A stretch of 64,000 nucleotides of DNA from Macrotis lagotis (Eukaryota > Chordata > Mammalia > Peramelemorphia > Peramelidae), in the NCBI RefSeq assembly GCF_037893015.1, contig NC_133665.1:103135937-103199936 (forward strand), given 5' to 3'. This document shows, in pieces, positions 11,144-22,556 of this stretch (positions are counted from its first letter, which is position 1; the number at the start of each line of letters is the position of its first letter). A program made the translations under genes and the position numbers. The notes under the pieces are model-generated. The model was not told the DNA's origin, did no database searches, and saw only the letters and a program-made list of their open reading frames with translations.

Positions 11144-12533
11144 TTAGAAGCATATTCAATATCATAACTTGGACTTCATATATTGACTGTATAGCACCAA
11201 TCCCAAATTGCTTCATATTTATTCAAGGGATCTTCACCCCCTGATCAACCAAGTCTATGTCATAATGTGTGACCATCAAGAATACAAACATCTTCATGAT
11301 ACTGAAGACGAAGAACTTCCCAGGACACATGGTGGGGCCAGTACACCATGGCAACATCTGTGATTTGATCTTTTTTTCCCTTGATGGTGAAAGCTACCTT
11401 TTTGCTGCCATCAGGTTTCAGGAAACAATCCTATTTGAATGTAGTGGGATCTGGGTAGATTTCTGGATCCACAATGAGGAAAATATGAGGAAGATGAAAA
11501 CTTCATCTCCCTAGTGGATGGCATACTCTTCACCACCATACATTTTCAGGATCATGTCCTCCATGACAGCCTTGATCAGGAAAGGGTTCATCAACCTGCC
11601 TAATGTCTCCTCGATGACACTGTCCAGCACTAGGGTCTGTTGCAGTATACTATAGTGAACATGGATGACCACCTGGTCTCATCTCCTGCCCCTTTTTCCT
11701 GAGACTCTTTCTACCCCCTTTTCATGGCTTTCAGTACCTTTGGGTTCTTTAGGAGGCAGAGGAGGGTTCAGAAATACACACACCTCTATTGCTCTGGAAA
11801 GTCCAAAGCAGTACCAAATCAAACTGGCTCTGTCCCCCCTCAGACATTCCCACATCAACCAGCTGCTGCTAAATGGAATGGATCCATCTACTCACATTAT
11901 CCTTCTCCAGCTTCTGCCTTGCAGGGAGAATTTTCCAGAAGAAATGTTTCCGCCTCCTCATTTCTTGCTTCTCCTTGGGCAGGAACATAGAATGAAATAC
12001 CTGGGGAAAGAGCATGTCAAATTTCCTGAACTCCTCAAAGACTTCCTGGGATTGCAGGAGGTTATGTACACGGCCTGCTCTAAAGACAATACTGTGACAG
12101 TATTGAAATAGCCCTTCCTGCTTCCACTCCTGGGATCCTGGTCTCATATCAGCATCAGGTTCTAGTATCATGACATTTAGGTTATCCATCATGGCTTGGG
12201 TCAAACCAACTAATTGAGTACTCATCAAGTGCTTTGAATTGTTTATTATATTTCAGATACTATCTTGGAAAAGTCCAATTTGCTTCTTCTCTCCTTCAGA
12301 ATGACATCAAAAAATAAGGGATCCAGGACATAAGTGATGTATTGGTAGCAAGCTGAACAGTAAAGATGTCTCCATGGTGTTCTTGCATCCCCTTCAGGAA
12401 ATTGGAGGCATCCTTAATAGAAGTCCCTGTCATGGCCCAGAGAATGAGGTCTTTGTCCAGAGGGGGCTCTCTGACTCTTCCCTACCAGGATAATGGTCAT
12501 CAGGACTATAAACACAGAAGCCCAGAATGCCAT
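11144..12533 (-). pseudogene. CYP8B pseudogene, inverted, nearly full length
   Basis: Read on the minus strand it starts at the ATG complement 12531-12533 (atggcattctgggcttc) and ends at a TAA complement at 11144-11146, co-linear with the intact CYP8B. The best open stretch (12228-11869) reads QLVGLTQAMMDNLNVMILEPDADMRP and RKFDMLFPQVFHSMFLPKEKQEMRRRKHFFWKI, matching residues about 136-260. It lacks the YLALFGNLTTNGKTD segment seen in the intact copy. Stops and frameshifts follow in the I-helix and heme regions; the heme loop keeps CysProGly but reads CPGKFF. The 3' flank is homologous down to about 10330. Its own upstream promoter is absent: sequence beyond 12541 is promoter DNA in the opposite orientation. 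Confidence 0.88.
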
Positions 12534-12540
12534 CATCACT

Positions 12541-13255
12541 CTACTCTGGCTAGGGGAACAGTTAGCAGTCTGTCTTTGTTGTCTGGAAGCAACCTAATTT
12601 GATCCTGTGGATTTTCTACAAATGTTCTATCACTCTGCAAGAAATAATGTGATATATCTGATGTTTTATCTCTTTCCTTAGCTGCCTCTTTTCCGTGTAT
12701 ACAACTTTTGTTTGTAATGCCTTCACTGAACTTTACTGAGTATGTCATAGCCCTGTTCTGGACTGCAATTCTTTGACCCTTACTAGATACCTATCTTTAC
12801 TACTTACGTCACTGACCTAATTTTTGTATAGGTTTGACACTGTCCACTAGGACTCATCTATGTGTTCTTGCTCCTTCCCAAGGCCATTTGGCAGGAGCCC
12901 AAAAGGTAAACAAGAAAAGAAATTCAATTTTGTCTCACTTACCCCAACCCCACGTTTCTTGACCTCTTCTAGTTATTCTACCTTTGTCTGATCTCAGGCT
13001 TCTGAGAACACTAAGCACAGCCCAACATTGCTTTCTGATCTAACTCCATATAATTAATCTCTTCTATAAAGTTAAGGCACAGGACAAAGCAGAGGCAGAA
13101 ATGGCCTTTCCCATGACTATAAAAGGCTCACTTCATCAAAGAGGACTCACTCTTCCCTGAGTGACCTGGGAATATGATTCCATGTGGTGTAATAACATTC
13201 TGGTCTTCTTTGTTTAATGCTCTGGTGGCCACTAACTTGGTAGGGCTGTACTAAC
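12541..13255 (+). pseudogene. CYP8B promoter and 5' coding stub
   Basis: Plus-strand sequence paralogous to about 39290-39915. It contains the distal flank (for example around 12620-12660 and 12765-12830), a DR1-like element (AGGACAAAGCAGA, 13081-13093), a TATAAAAGG box (13118-13126) and about 60 bases of coding sequence. The start codon is ATA (13192-13194) instead of ATG, and homology stops at about 13255 after the equivalent of residue 20. It abuts the inverted pseudogene tail to tail with its promoter. Confidence 0.75.
13081..13126 (+). promoter_or_regulatory. Relic promoter module (DR1-like plus TATA box) of the CYP8B stub
   Basis: AGGACAAAGCAGA at 13081-13093 and TATAAAAGG at 13118-13126, spaced as in the other two copies, about 74 bases before the lost start codon. 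Downstream only a truncated coding stub remains. Confidence 0.5.
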
Positions 13256-13394
13256 CAAGGGCCTGAAATTCCATCATTCACACTTTGCCTGCAAGAACAA
13301 TTTCTCCCTTGGTGATTGGAGTTTAAGGTATTATCCTTATCTCAGTACAAATCCCAAAGGAAAAGAGAATAGAAATTCATTAAGCCCTCAACAG

Positions 13395-13470
13395 TTGGGA
13401 AGGAAGTAAGATTGGGGGAAAAATTGTAAAACTCAAAAACTCAAATAAAATCTTTAATTAAAAAAAAAGA
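13395..13470 (+). mobile_element. L1 3' UTR terminus
   Basis: Only the last about 75 bases of an L1: ggaaggaagtaagattgggg, aattgtaaaactcaaa and AATAAAATC with A tail. Confidence 0.75.
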
Positions 13471-13813
13471 CCTCATCGGTCACTAAATTTTCATCCTCTT
13501 TCTCAGTAGACTCATGCTTCAGTAGAAGGAGTTTGATGGATTAAACAAGGACAGTAGAGTACTAAGCAATGGATTTGAAGGTTGAGGACAAGGATTTGAA
13601 TGATAGCCTTTCCATTTTCTAGCTCTGTAATCTGTCCTAATCTGGTACCAGGGATTACTCAAACCTGGAGGGTCTGTTTAGATAAACAATCCATTTAATG
13701 AACCTTTTGTCAAATATCCCTAGGGAAAAGCATGTCCTCACAAAATTAAAAATCACTTTGTAAAGAGAAAAGCTTCTACCCACACTCATGGAAGTTAAAA
13801 ACAGTGGAAAAAG
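13471..13813. other. No gene recognised
   Basis: Sequence between an L1 tail and duplicon 1 copy B, with no convincing frame or repeat. Confidence 0.5.
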
Positions 13814-14774
13814 GTAACTCACCCCCTCAAACATTCTCAAAACTACATACTTCTAAGTCTGTATGTGTTGTATATTCCTTGCTCACAATAGTAGTACTAC
13901 TAGTTGGTATAGTGGGAGGTTAACTAGCATCTCCCCAGTTCCTCCAATATCATGGTGTGCAACTTCTCTGGACCTCATTTTATTTCTTTGTAAAAAATGT
14001 AATATGTTCCTTCTAACACTAAATCTCATGAGTGTATTTAAGGATGGAGAGGTCTTACTGGAAGAAAAGTTCATAGTGGAACCAATGGGGAATTCTTGAG
14101 GATACTTTGGGGAGAGTGACAAGATTTGGGAAAGGGAGATGCTCAAAATATTTTGCTGTAGCCCTGCTGTTTATAAGAGGCTGGCCCAGGTCATGGATGA
14201 CTAGGACCCTGGGAGCATCTACAGCTCTCTACCTTCCCATCTTCCTTTTCCATCTTCTCCTTTCCTTCCATTCCTATCGCAGTAAACTGGAAAGAATTCT
14301 GGTCTTTGGAATCATAATGATGTAGATTCTATTTCCCAACTTGTTTTGCAAGGATTAAGTGATTTTTAACTCTATGGGCCCCAGTTTATTTGTCTGTAAA
14401 ATGTGTGTTGAACACATTTTTGGAGAGCCTAGGGGTGTACTAGGTGACCTTTACAATTCCTTTTGACTCTATATTTATGAAGTTGATTCTTCTTCTCAGC
14501 TAGATGTCAGTCTACACTTGATAAAACATTAAATATGCTTTTTTTCTTTTACAATAATAACTAAAATGTTGGGTTGTCTAATAGAAAACTTAAAGAGACA
14601 TTAATTAAGTAGAAAGACTCAAGATGGTGAATTAGAAGCAGCAATTCAACTGAATTCTTCCAACAATTTCCTCCAAACAACTTTAAAATAATACTTCAAA
14701 TCAAATTTTGGTGCATCATAGTAAACAAAAAAGTCAAGATGAGATAGTTGCCCCCAGAATCAGAAAACTTAGAA
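13814..14774 (+). repeat. Segmental duplicon 1, copy B
   Basis: Partner of 2517-3487, same orientation, 11.3 kb away, lying just after the CYP8B stub. The copies therefore bracket the three CYP8B relics. Confidence 0.75.
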
Positions 14775-15665
14775 TCTGGGAAGAAGCCTGTGACACTGGA
14801 ATGGAGTCTGGACTGGTCCAACAGACTTTGGAGCAGCCTCAATAGGCTGTGGTAACAGCAGCTTTAGGTCTTAGCCTTTCTGGGGAAACAATTCCAGGAC
14901 AGAAAGGCATATTTATAGTTGGTCTTAAGGGAGCAGAGATCTGGGTCAAAATTAGAAGGCAGAGAAGAACACAGTGCCTGCAGCTACAGGGGAACTGGGG
15001 ACCCTTCCTGGGAAAAGACCAGAATGCATACCTCAAGATCCATTAACATAATTCTCCCCAAATCACACAACCTTGGGAGCACCCAAAACTTGGCCAGTTT
15101 CCCAAACTAGCTCTGAAAACAACAGCAAGAAAAAGCCTGAAGATTGGGACAGTACTTCCCCACCCCCAGGTGAACAGAGATCAACTTTCACATAAAGTTC
15201 AAAGTCAAAAGAATTGTTTGAAAAAATTAGCAAAGTACAAAAAAAAAAAGACTTTGACTACAGTAAAGTACCATTGGGGCAAGGAAAGCCAAGGCAAACT
15301 CGGAAGAAGACAATGTGAAAACGATACACAAAGCCTTCCCAAGTTCATCAAGAATTCCTGAAAGGATTCAAGAAAGCTATGAGTGATAGGGGAAAAGAAA
15401 ATAGTGTAACTCAAGAAAATGATGAAAAGAGAATTAAGTATCTGGTAAAAGAGGCATATAAAATACTGAAGAAAATAACATTTTTAAAAACAGAATTGGC
15501 CAACTGAGAAAAATAAAGGCACAAAAATTCTCTAAAGAAAAGCACTTCTGAAGCAGCAGAATCTATCAAATGAATAAAAAAGTACAAAAGCACACTGAAA
15601 AAAAAATTTTGAAGTCAAAATTGGGCAAGTGTAAGTTAATGACTCTATAAGACATCAAGAAATAA
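14620..15665 (+). mobile_element. Old L1/HAL1 5' end and ORF1 fragment
   Basis: Starts around an AAGATGG-containing 5' UTR (about 14620), continues through G-rich UTR (14840-15010) and a degraded, Lys-rich coiled-coil ORF1 (15180-15660, with in-frame stops). Its first 150 bases are shared with the duplicon copy at 3340-3487. Confidence 0.6.
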
Positions 15666-15875
15666 AAACCAGGGACATTCTGGAAAGATGCTGGAGTAAG
15701 TCAGAAATTTCCAGGTTCTCCAGATTTCCTCCAGAAAAGACAGAAAATCACCACAAAACTAAAACAACAAAAAATAAAGTGACAAAGGAGTTGTCCTCCT
15801 AAGACAACTTATGAGAACCTCAGAAAGGACAAGGCTTCCAGAGGTTGGGCTTTGACCTGAGTGAAGTGGAGACAC
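15666..15875 (+). mobile_element. L1 5' UTR fragment
   Basis: Sequence with gggacattctgg...agatgctggagtaagtcag and 'tttccaggttctccagattt' is typical of marsupial L1 5' leaders. Only about 200 bases are present before the antisense SINE. Confidence 0.5.
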
Positions 15876-15879
15876 GTTC

Positions 15880-16195
15880 TCCAGTATAATAATGCTTGTC
15901 CTTATTTCAAAAAAGACCACAACATCAGAGAGATGATGCCATGACAAGCACATGTATAGGATTTGGGGGGGGGGGGGGTTGTGCTAAGTTACCAGACTCA
16001 CTCTCTCCTCCAGAGTCATCTGAGTCCAGTGGCCAGATATGAAACAGGTGACTGGAGATGGCCCTGGATGAGAGATGGTCAGGGTTAAGTGACTTGCCCA
16101 AGATCACTCAGCTAAAAAGCTAGTAAGTCAGAGACTAGATTCGAACTCTCATCCTCCTGATTCCAAGGCCTATCCACTGTGCCAAAACTGCAGAC
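15880..16195 (-). repeat. RTE/BovB-tailed marsupial SINE (MAR-type), antisense
   Basis: Antisense unit of about 315 bases. The tRNA/CORE head lies at the right end (gacttgcccaagatcactca to ccactgtgcc), then a long body, and the left end carries the RTE-like tail (the complement of gatgccatg...tgtggtcttttttga). A 12-base G run sits at 15964-15978. Confidence 0.7.
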
Positions 16196-16199
16196 CCTG

Positions 16200-16838
16200 G
16201 GGTGAAATCAGTCTTGGCCTAAGGATAATTAGCAGGAACTTTCACTTCACCAGTTTTCATCTAAGAAACACCAGAGGCTGAGTGGGGGGAAGAATGAAGG
16301 ATCCCATTCCCCCCACCTTAGTTTCCTACCTCTCCCACCCCCACCCCCCATTTCAGGAAGCCAGCCCTGATGATGCTGATGAGAAGTGATCCAGGTCTGT
16401 GGTTGGGTGTGGGAATGAGGGAGCACATGTCCAGTGAGTGTAGTATCATAGAGAGCAAGAACATTTTTGTATAATGTGGTGATTCTGAAAGATAAAATTG
16501 GGTAGGAAAAGGAGGGCTGATAATGTTGGAGCCTTAATCTTTTCTGAGTTGAAGAGGAAACATCATGTACATTTCTGGAAGAGTGTAGAAATCTTCTGCA
16601 TTTATAGGCAGGCAAGGAAACTGGGGGACAGGGAAGGGGAGGGATTGTTAGAGGGGTGGAAAGATTGGGATTTGGGAGGGTAGGGGAGAGGATGGGAGTG
16701 GGACTTTTGGTGGGGTGGGTAGATAGGATGGGGGAGAAGATAAGGTAAAAGAGATTGGGTAAAAAAATGAGACTGAGAAAGGAAATAGTAAAAGTAAGAT
16801 AGATGGAAATTCACAAATAGTAGTTATAACTTTAAAAG
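16200..16838. other. No gene recognised; purine-rich block
   Basis: No supported gene. From about 16600 to 16800 the plus strand is strongly purine-rich (GGGGAGGG/GGATGGG repeats), an imperfect polypurine tract. Confidence 0.5.
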
Positions 16839-17325
16839 AGAAGGGGATGCTTAAGCAGCTCTCCTTGTGGTGGCAAGAATTGGAAACTACAAGAATCTAT
16901 CAGTTTGGGAATGGCTGAACAAGTTGTGGTATATGATTGTGACGGAATTCCATTATGCTATAAAAATGATTAATTCAATGATCTTAGAATTGCAGGAATG
17001 GCGAAGAGCAAAGTGAGCAGAACCAAGAGAATGTTGTATATAGCAAGAGCAATATTGTTTTAAGAAATATTTTGAGAGGAAAAGACCCACATCTACAAAA
17101 ATATTTATAGCAGCTCATTTTGCAGTGACAAAGAATTGGAAATTGAAGGGGATCTACAATATTTGGGAATGATTGAACAAATTTTGGTTTATGAATGTGA
17201 TCAAGTTCTATTATTCCATAAGAAATCATGAACAGATGGACTTCAAAAAAGTCTGGAAAGACTTGCATGAACTGATGCTGAATTAAGTGAGCAATTTCAG
17301 GAGAACATTATACATGTTATGTGAA
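16839..17325 (+). mobile_element. Two adjoining old L1 3' ORF2 fragments
   Basis: Each repeats the landmarks 'gtggcaagaattggaaa', 'gggaatg.ctgaacaa', 'aagtgagcagaacc'. The first spans about 16839-17060, the second 17075-17325. Both lack a typical 3' end. Confidence 0.6.
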
Positions 17326-17955
17326 GAGAGGGATAAGTCATTTTCTTTTTCTTGGCCCTAGTGTTCTCATCTATGAAATGGGAACATGCTTTGGAGGGGT
17401 TAAAAAAACATTGAATAAATGGTTTCAACTTGATTAAGTTCAGTAAACCTTTGCTTCATGAGAGAAGACTTATAAACGTGAATCAATTTAAAGTTTGTTG
17501 ACATTGTTTGGGAATTTATTTTGTAAACAGTCAAGTTCCACAGATCTTTGTTCTGACTAATCTTGTTAATATGTTATACCAGTGGTGCCTCAGAGTCAAG
17601 TTCAAGTTTGTGGATCCCATTAGGGTTCATCGGCAATGCTTGTGGTCTCCAAATTTTTGTGATCACACATTCTTATCAATAAAACATTTTTGTGCATCCA
17701 GTCTCCATAATTGTAGCTTTATAAATTAGATGCAGGTGCTTCTGTTATTATAGTATTTTGTACAATATAGAACATCAACAAAAGGATGCAATTTTATAAA
17801 TTCTATTGGATACAATAAAGATGCAATAAACAACTTTTAAAATGGTTTAATATTTCATTTATTAAAGGTATGGAAATCTTTCTTTGCTTTCACTAAATGA
17901 ACCTACTTTTAATAACATGTTTAGTGAGAGAAAAATGATTGAATAGGCTTCATTT
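17326..17955. other. No gene recognised; relic shared with 51140-51395
   Basis: About 17620-17745 (gttagggttcatc...gatcacacattc...aataaaacatttttgtgcat) matches 51250-51370. Either an unnamed interspersed repeat or part of an older duplication; a MIR-like tail lies at 17345-17400. Confidence 0.5.
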
Positions 17956-18175
17956 TTTCCTTCATTTTTAAATTTTAATTTATGGAATAAAACAAGCATT
18001 ATCACAACACTGTACAATAAAAATTATTGTACTTGAAATTACAAATCTGAAATACACAACTTGTCATTCTTTTCAAATACACAGCAAAATTAACATGTAA
18101 ATTTCTTTTTTCTCTTTTTTTCTTTCCTTACCCCCCCCCAATTTAGAGATGGCAACCATTAGACATAAATAGGGG

Positions 18176-18206
18176 TGTGTCTGTGTGTGTGTGTGTGTGT
18201 GTGTGT
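18176..18206. repeat. (GT)n microsatellite
   Basis: About 13 GT units within the antisense L1 3' UTR. Confidence 0.95.
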
Positions 18207-18342
18207 AAACTTGCTCTGTATGCATTTCTATTTTTCAATTCTTTCTCTGGATTCAAATAACATCTTTGTTCATATGGTCTTTATAGTTAATTTGTGTCCT
18301 TAAAATAGCCAAATAACTTATTCAACTCAAAGTTATTTTTGT

Positions 18343-18495
18343 TTTGTTTTGTTTTGTTTTTTTAGGTTTTTGCAACCCAATGGGGTTAAGTGGCTTGCCC
18401 AAGGCCACAAAAGTTAGGTGTCTGAGGCCTTAATTGAAATCAGGCCTCCTGACTCCAGGGGCAGTGCTCTATCCACTGCGCCACCTAACCGCCCC
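18343..18495 (-). repeat. Marsupial SINE, antisense
   Basis: tttttgcaacccaatgggg to gcgccacctaaccgcccc; flanked by related caaagttattttt / caaagtcattctt. Confidence 0.9.
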
Positions 18496-18623
18496 TTCAA
18501 AGTCATTCTTAAAAATTTTTATTGTTGTCACAGTATAAAAGTTCTCTTGTTACTCCTCATTTCACACTTCTTATTTTATGCAAGTGTTTCCATATTTTTC
18601 CTAAAATTGTTGAGCTCATCATT

Positions 18624-19488
18624 TTTTTCTTTTTTAAGTTGAATTTTTAAAATTGTTTCTGAATTTTATAATTTCTCCCCCATCCCAAATCCCTCCCCCA
18701 CCCCCTACAGAAGGCAGTCTGATAGTCTTTACATTGTTTCCATGCTATACATCGATAAAAATTGAATGGGTTGAGAAAGAAAGCATATCCTTAAGGAAAA
18801 AATAAAATATAAGAGATAGCAAAATTACATAATAAGATACCTTTTTTAAAAAATTAAAGATAATAGTCTTTGGTCTTTGTTTAAAACTCCACAATTCTTC
18901 CTTTGGATACAGATGGCATTCTCCATCACAGATACCCTAAAATTGTCCCTGATGGTTGCACTGATGAAATGAGCAAATCCATTAATATTGATCATCACCA
19001 CCATGTTGCTATTAGTATGAACAGTGTTCTTCTGGTTCTGCTCATCTCTCTCAGCATTTGTTCATGTGAATCCTTCCAGGCTTCTCTGAATTCCTGTCCC
19101 TCCTGGTTTCTAATAGACAATAGTGTTCCATCACATACATATACCACAATTTGTTCAGCCATGCCCCAATTGAAGGACATTCACTCAACTACCAATTCTT
19201 CGCCACCACAAACAGGGCTGCTATGAATATTTTTGTACAAGTGATATTTTTACTTTTTTTCATGATCTCTTCAGGGTATAGACCCAGTAGTGGTATTGCC
19301 AGATCAAAGAGTATGCACTTTTTTTTTTGTCCTTTGGGGATAATTCCAGATTGCTCTCCAGAAATTGAATGAGTTCACAGCTCCAACAACAATGTATTAG
19401 TGTCCCAGATTTCCTGCATCCCTTCCAACATTGATCATTGTCCTTTCTGGTCATATTGGTCAGTCTGAGAGGTGTGAGGTGGAACCTC
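18624..19488 (-). mobile_element. Younger L1 3' end (antisense) nested in old L1
   Basis: 3' UTR plus ORF2 end (minus strand MNSRFHLTPLRLTNMTRKDNDQCWKGCRKSG at 19499-19410). Target copies GAGCTCATCATTT (18611-18623) and GAGTTCATCATTT (19489-19501) flank it. Confidence 0.85.
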
Positions 19489-21786
19489 GAGTTCATCATT
19501 TCTTATAGCATAGTAATATTTCATCACAATCATATATCATAATTTGTTCAGCCATTCCCCAATTGATGGGTAGTACTACAATTTCCTGTTCTTTGCCTCT
19601 TCAAAGAGAGCTGCAATATTTTAGATTATGTAGATTCTTATCCTTTTTTTCCCTATTCATTTTTGGAAATAGATGAATTAGTGGTATTACTAGATCAAAG
19701 GGTATAGGTATTTTAATAGTGCTTTTTGTAGAATTTCAGATTGCTCCCCAAAATGGTTGGATCAGTTTACATTTCCACCAAAAATGAATTTTTCCACATC
19801 CTCTTCAGCATTTGCTATTTTACTCTTCTATCATTTTGTCCAGTCTGGTAGCTATAAAATGCTATTTCAAGATTGTTTTAATTTGCATTTCTCTAATCAA
19901 AAATCATTTACAAATGATTCTAAATTGTTTTGGTTTCTTCATTGGAAAACTGCCTGTTCATATCCATTGACCACTTATCAATTGAGAAATGATACATATT
20001 ATTAGAGACTTCACAGTTATTTATATTTTTTAGATATGAGTCCTTTGTCTGATCAACTACCTATAAAAATTTCCCCCAAATTTTCTGCTTTCCTTCTGAC
20101 CTTGGAGACATTTGTTTTAATAGTACAGACCCTTTTAAAGGTAATGCAATCTAAATTATTCATTTTACACCTAACTTTGTTCTCTATCTTTTATTTATCA
20201 ATAAATTGCTCACTTAATCATAATTCTGATACGAAGTATGTTCCATATTCTTCTAATTTTTTTGTTAAATTTCCTTATATCTTTAGGTCATGTATCCATT
20301 TTGACCTTATCTTGGCAAATGATGTAGGATATCAAACTATGCCCAGTTTCTGCCATACTGCTTTCCAGTGTTCCCAATAATTTTAACCAAATAATGAATT
20401 ATCATCCCCAAAGCTTAAGTCTATAAACTTGTCAAATATAAGGTTATTATATTTATTTGCTGTTGCAAATTGTATGTTTACTATATTTGATGGATTTATC
20501 TATTTCTTAGCAATAGCAGATGGTTTTGATAATTACTGCATTATGAATCTGGTACTGCTAAACCTCCTTTCTTTCCTTTTTTCCATTTTTCTTTGGTATT
20601 CTTTATTTTTTGTTTTTCCAAGTGCATTTGGTTATTTTTTTCCTAATTTAATAAAAAAAAGAAAGAATTTAATTGGGATGGCAATTTGGTTAAAATTGCC
20701 ATTTTCATTAAATCTGCCCTGTCTACACATGAACAATTATTATTTCTCCAATTACTTAAATCTGATTTTATTTGTTTAAAAAGTTATTTTAAAAATTTTG
20801 CTTATGTAGTTCCTCAGTTTATTTCGACAAATTCAGGCATTTTACATTGTCTAGAGTTATTTTAAATGGAGTATTTTTTACTTTTTTCTTCTTGTGTTTC
20901 ATTTGTGACATATAGGCATGCTGATTATTGTGGATATACTTTATAACCTGCTATTTTGCTAAAATTTATTTTGCTTTAACTAACTTTTTAGGTGAATCTT
21001 TGGGATTTTCCAAGTATATCATCATAAAATCTGCGAAAGGAGATAACTTTTTTATGTCATTCCCTATTCTGATTCCTATTATTTCTTTTTCTTCTCTAAT
21101 TGCTTTTGTTAGGATTTCCAGTACAGTACTGAATAAAATTGGTGACAATAGGCATTATTGTTTCATACTTGATTTTACTGGGAAGGCTTCTATCTTATTA
21201 CCATTACACATATTACTTTCTGATGGTTTTAGATAGTTTTTTATTACTTTAGGGAAAAATCCATTTATGCCAATACTTTCAATTATTTTTAATAAAAGTG
21301 AATGTTGATCTAAAACTTTTCCTGCACTTATTGATATTTTTTTACTTTCATTATTGATGTAATCAATTATGTTAATAGTTTTCCTTATGTTAAACTATTC
21401 CTGCATTCCTAGTATAAATACATTTGATGATTATATATAATCTTTGTAATATATTGTTGTAACCTTTTAACTAGTATTTTATTTAGAACTTTTGCATTCA
21501 TATTCATTAATTAAATTGATCTAAAATTTTCTTTCTCTATTTTTTACTCTTTCTGGTTTAACCATCAGTATCATATTGTTTCATTTGGTAGGTTTCATTA
21601 TTTTTGGAATCTTGACTTAATATTTTGTGATATGGCAATACCAAAATCTAATTTTAAGTTCACTCTATTTTGATATTTGATTTTAAAGACTAATCTAATT
21701 GAAAAGATCTTTCTCCAAAGTTCATTGATCCAAAGTGAAGAAGAACATCATTGATTGAGTGTACTGGCTAATAAGTGATCCTTATT

Positions 21787-21864
21787 CTAGAATCCCATAT
21801 GCCAATGTGGGATTATTGTATTAGCCCAATGGCAAACTTTTCTTATTGGTATATGGGATTCTAT
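21787..21864. other. Inverted repeat (hairpin-forming)
   Basis: Arms AGAATCCCATATGCCAAT (21789-21806) and ATTGGTATATGGGATTCT (21845-21862) are complementary with one G-T pair and enclose a 38-base loop. No gene context. Confidence 0.7.
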
Positions 21865-22080
21865 ATGCTTTTCCCTTCTGACTACATTGAAACAACAAAG
21901 TTAGTTTTACAAATGAAGTTTAATTCTCTAGGATCTTATCAAAACCCATGGGTGGATGCCGTTTTAGTGAACATCAGCAACCAAACTAACTGAATAATTA
22001 ATATTTATAGAATTTTGACAAAGGATTAAAAATTTTGGCAGTCAACTAATCAGGTTACACATTTGAATATAAAGGTATCA

Positions 22081-22556
22081 TTACTTAATGATTCTCTAAC
22101 CCATCCATGAGGGCTGTCCCATGTCAGAACTGACAAAGATCCAATTAGCCTAGGACTACCATCTCCTCTTCTGACACCATGTTTTATGTGTTATTAGATA
22201 TGATATAGATATATAAAATATTGGAGTTTCTTCCTTTCTAAAATGTCATAAGTACAAGAATTTATTCAGGTTCTCATTTTATATAACCAGAGCAGATTTC
22301 TGCCTTCTCAGGATGGCCTTTAACTCATGGTTTACACAGTTTCTGCAGTAAAACTTGCAGATGCAATTAGAGGGGTATTAGACTATTTCACACAGAAAGA
22401 GCCTCCCTTCAGATTTATATCTAGAGACAGAGACCTGGAGGGGGCAGAAGGTGAACATTCCAAACTTATAGACCTCAATTAGAGGCTGATAGCAGCTTTT
22501 GATCAGAAATATAGATCAGATATATTGTAATTCTAATTTAAAGAATATCAGATTCA
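22081..22556 (+). repeat. Unclassified 0.48 kb interspersed repeat, copy 1
   Basis: Co-linear with 37752-38232, same orientation, high similarity throughout (ctctaaccc, gatccaattagcctaggactacc, taaaacttgcag, attagaggctgatag). No coding potential. No clear target duplication, and class not recognised; a solo terminal repeat of a fossil element or a non-autonomous transposon are both possible. Confidence 0.75.

Larger units (their letters stand above)
17960..21650 (-). mobile_element. Long old L1 (antisense), 5'-truncated
   Basis: From a 3' UTR at about 17960 through ORF2 read on the minus strand; 21148-20966 gives [51 protein letters not shown], which includes the reverse transcriptase F-A-D-D block as FADF. 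Interrupted by a SINE (18343) and a younger L1 (18624). Numerous stops. Confidence 0.8.

Noticed and set aside
16302-16355. C-rich tract as a structured regulatory element
   Set aside because: Simple C-run sequence without conserved pairing or context.
16247-16615. 122-codon open frame on the minus strand
   Set aside because: Low-complexity, proline/histidine-rich translation of a C-rich stretch, without a recognisable domain.
20036-20779. Two open frames of about 115 codons with hydrophobic, phenylalanine-rich sequence
   Set aside because: They are the reverse complement of an AT-rich old L1 ORF2; hydrophobicity comes from T-rich codons.
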